Shown here: in pieces, positions 62,798 through 64,000 of the stretch
Position numbering within the stretch: the stretch's first letter is position 1
How the letters are laid out: every line of letters begins with the position of its first letter
NCBI RefSeq assembly: GCF_000756305.1
Contig: NZ_JRFE01000024.1
Span: 293,621 to 357,620 of the forward strand
Length of the DNA: 64,000 nucleotides
Direction of reading: 5' to 3'
From: Myxosarcina sp. GI1
GTDB taxonomy: Bacteria > Cyanobacteriota > Cyanobacteriia > Cyanobacteriales > Xenococcaceae
Position numbers and translations under genes: made by a program
Notes under the pieces: model-generated
What the model was told of the DNA's origin: nothing
What the model saw: the letters and a program-made list of their open reading frames with translations, nothing else
Database searches by the model: none

Positions 62798-63045
62798 CTC
62801 CAACTGTTAGTTTTATACGCCCCGTCTTAACACTTCTTGTTTGAGAGTTTCAGCTTTGTATAAATAGTTGCTAAGAATTAGGAAAATAGAGATTTAGGGA
62901 CAATCCCCTATCTAAAATTCGGGATTTTGGGATTTAGAGAAGTAGAGGCATTCCTCAATTCCTCATTCCCCATTTCCACGATCGCCGAGTGACCCCTATG
63001 ACCGAATAATGAACTTGTCAAACGAGAAGTATTGCGCCCCGTCTC

Positions 63046-63357
63046 TCAGTAATTTTCCGAAAATAGCAAAACCAGAGCGATCGCACCAGCTACCAGCATA
63101 ATTCCTGCAGGCATAAATTTTTTAGTTTTTACCAAACGAACGGCAAATACGACTATTAATAGTAGAGTTATAATTTGAGCTAGAATTAAGCCAAAACCTA
63201 TATCTTGAAACTGCAACCAAGCGGCTATTAGCAACAGAATACCGCTCAAACAGCCAGAAATAAGCGAAGCTTTACTTTTAGCTTGCATATAACCTACAAT
63301 GCCGCCACAAAAAGTAAGCAATCCATAGGCGATCGCTGCAAATACGGACAAGTTCAT
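63046..63357 (-). CDS. TMEM14/FAX1-family membrane protein
   Basis: 103-residue integral membrane protein with four hydrophobic segments: SVFAAIAYGLLTFCGGIVGYMQA, SLISGCLSGILLLIAAWLQF, FGLILAQIITLLLIVVFAVRLV and FMPAGIMLVAGAIALVLLF. The conserved pattern Y-G-x-x-x-x-x-G-G-x-x-G-Y-x-x-x-x-S-x-x-S-L-x-x-G and the K-F-M-P-A-G motif identify the family. Chloroplast FAX1 exports fatty acids; TMEM14C carries heme precursors. The cyanobacterial role is not established. It lies 39 bp downstream of the KaiB-family gene on the same strand, so the two may be cotranscribed. Confidence 0.87.
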   Translation of the reverse strand: MNLSVFAAIAYGLLTFCGGIVGYMQAKSKASLISGCLSGILLLIAAWLQFQDIGFGLILAQIITLLLIVVFAVRLVKTKKFMPAGIMLVAGAIALVLLFSENY

Positions 63358-63396
63358 TTTATTTTAGTGGTTACTGTAAACTACTTGCCCAATATA

Positions 63397-64000
63397 TTAA
63401 CTGGAAATAATTTGTAAAACTTGCTGAATATTATTTAATTCGCCAACTATACGTTTAACTGGTTGGGGAAATACTCTAATTAATGTAGGTGTTATTATTA
63501 CCCGCTCTTTTCTACCTCTTTCGGGATGTTTATCGATATCGATTACTTTGAGGGTATAGGGAGTGGTAAGACCCCGTTCTAAAAGTTGATGGATGTGTGC
63601 CAGAGTTTTTTCGGTATGGCGATCGCTACTGGAAATAAATAGTCGTAACACATATTCACCTTGAGTGGTTTGGGAGGTTGTCAAAGACTTCGATCCCGCT
63701 AGAGTATCTGATTCTTGTAAGTTTTCCGTTACTGTGGAGCGATCGCCAGATGGATCTAAACGAACGATTAAATCTCGTTCTTCCCAAAGCTGGGGAAATT
63801 GCTGGCGGTAAGTTTCCAAAATTGCGCGACTACAATATTCTTCTTGCCAGGAAATAATTTTCCATTTTACAGGTTCCTCCAGTCCAAATACGGTGTTCAG
63901 CAAGGGTATATAGCGTTTTACAGCAGGATATGTTTCGGCAACAACTTGTAGCTGTTGGCTGTGGCGATCGCGCCAGCAATCTACCGTAGCAGTGTATCCA
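63397..64000 (-). CDS. KaiB-family protein with N-terminal extension (5' end outside window)
   Basis: The frame is open from the window edge to 63397, about 200 residues. The N-terminal part (VDCWRDRHSQQLQVVAETYPAVKRYIPLLNTVFGLEEPVKWKIISWQEEYCSRAILETY) is a conserved module found in some KaiB-family proteins. After a linker, residues about 115-195 are a KaiB/thioredoxin-like domain: YVLRLFISSSDRHTEKTLAHIHQLLERGL and YTLKVIDIDKHPERGRKERVIITPTLIRVFPQPVKRIVGEL. The I-T-P-T-L-I-R and G-E-L elements match KaiB. The canonical KaiA and KaiC are not present. A FAX1-like gene follows. A clock-output or stress role is inference. Confidence 0.85.
   Translation of the reverse strand, partial: GYTATVDCWRDRHSQQLQVVAETYPAVKRYIPLLNTVFGLEEPVKWKIISWQEEYCSRAILETYRQQFPQLWEERDLIVRLDPSGDRSTVTENLQESDTLAGSKSLTTSQTTQGEYVLRLFISSSDRHTEKTLAHIHQLLERGLTTPYTLKVIDIDKHPERGRKERVIITPTLIRVFPQPVKRIVGELNNIQQVLQIISS

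Noticed and set aside
1-64000. CRISPR array, prophage or integrative element
   Set aside because: No regularly spaced direct repeats, Cas genes, integrase or phage structural genes were found; the single phage-like gene stands alone.

Overview
The window is chromosomal DNA from a cyanobacterium. HIP1 octamers (GCGATCGC) occur throughout, the DNA is fairly AT-rich, and many genes are cyanobacterial or photosynthetic: petL, a Tab2-type photosystem translation factor, crtO ketolase, a KaiB-family protein, DUF3120, DUF2808 and DUF4278 proteins, a PAP/fibrillin protein, the cystine lyase C-DES and a FAX1/TMEM14-type protein. The tmRNA tag ANNIVKFERQAVVA fits the same phylum. The genus cannot be fixed from sequence alone; a unicellular or baeocyte-forming lineage (Chroococcidiopsis/Pleurocapsales-like) is my guess.

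Layout. 0-8 kb: signal peptidase I (cut by the window edge), a stress-type glycine-rich protein, membrane and SIMPL proteins, an oligopeptide-type permease, Tab2 and threonine deaminase. 8-9.4 kb: a YefM-YoeB toxin-antitoxin pair followed by an unknown gene that appears to be split by a small inverted-repeat element. 9.4-20 kb: a RecB-like nuclease divergent from the cystine lyase, a HAD phosphatase, tRNA-Leu(GAG), a VapBC-type pair, a deaminase-UbiB kinase operon, petL, a 2H phosphoesterase and CobH. 20-27.3 kb: a large membrane coiled-coil/TPR protein with a long array of 29-residue repeats, 1-Cys peroxiredoxin, cysteine synthase with a 2Fe-2S thioredoxin-like ferredoxin, a CsgG-like protein, a GAF protein and tmRNA. 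27.3-35.8 kb: a membrane protein with a Na+/solute symporter, a DUF4278 protein, a degenerate-looking tRNA-Leu(CAA), an IS1 remnant, DNA polymerase I and a YqiA-type esterase. 35.9-47 kb: sulfotransferase, secreted glycosidase, UDP-glucose dehydrogenase, UDP-xylose synthase, CofH, fibrillin, an orphan phage-recombinase-like protein, ChaN and a polyprenyl-phosphate sugar transferase. 47-64 kb: glyoxalase II, HemW, PIN-TRAM protein, type 2 IPP isomerase, ABC exporter, rhodanese, a response-regulator phosphatase facing a STAS protein, CrtO, QueA, a FAX1-like protein and the 3' part of a KaiB-family gene.

How the genes work together. Most are housekeeping genes in short transcription units. Functional groups that can be inferred are: sulfated, xylose/uronate-containing extracellular polysaccharide (sulfotransferase, Ugd, Uxs, sugar transferase, secreted glycosidase); sulfur and Fe-S metabolism (C-DES, CysK, thioredoxin-like ferredoxin, rhodanese); and partner-switching signalling (SpoIIE-type phosphatase and STAS protein).

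The most unusual signals are structural: a 29-residue helical repeat array; a GC-rich multi-hairpin element embedded in frame in the leader of a secreted glycosidase; a family of short inverted-repeat elements, one copy of which seems to interrupt a gene; and a tRNA-Leu with mismatched stems. No CRISPR array, prophage or complete transposon was seen.
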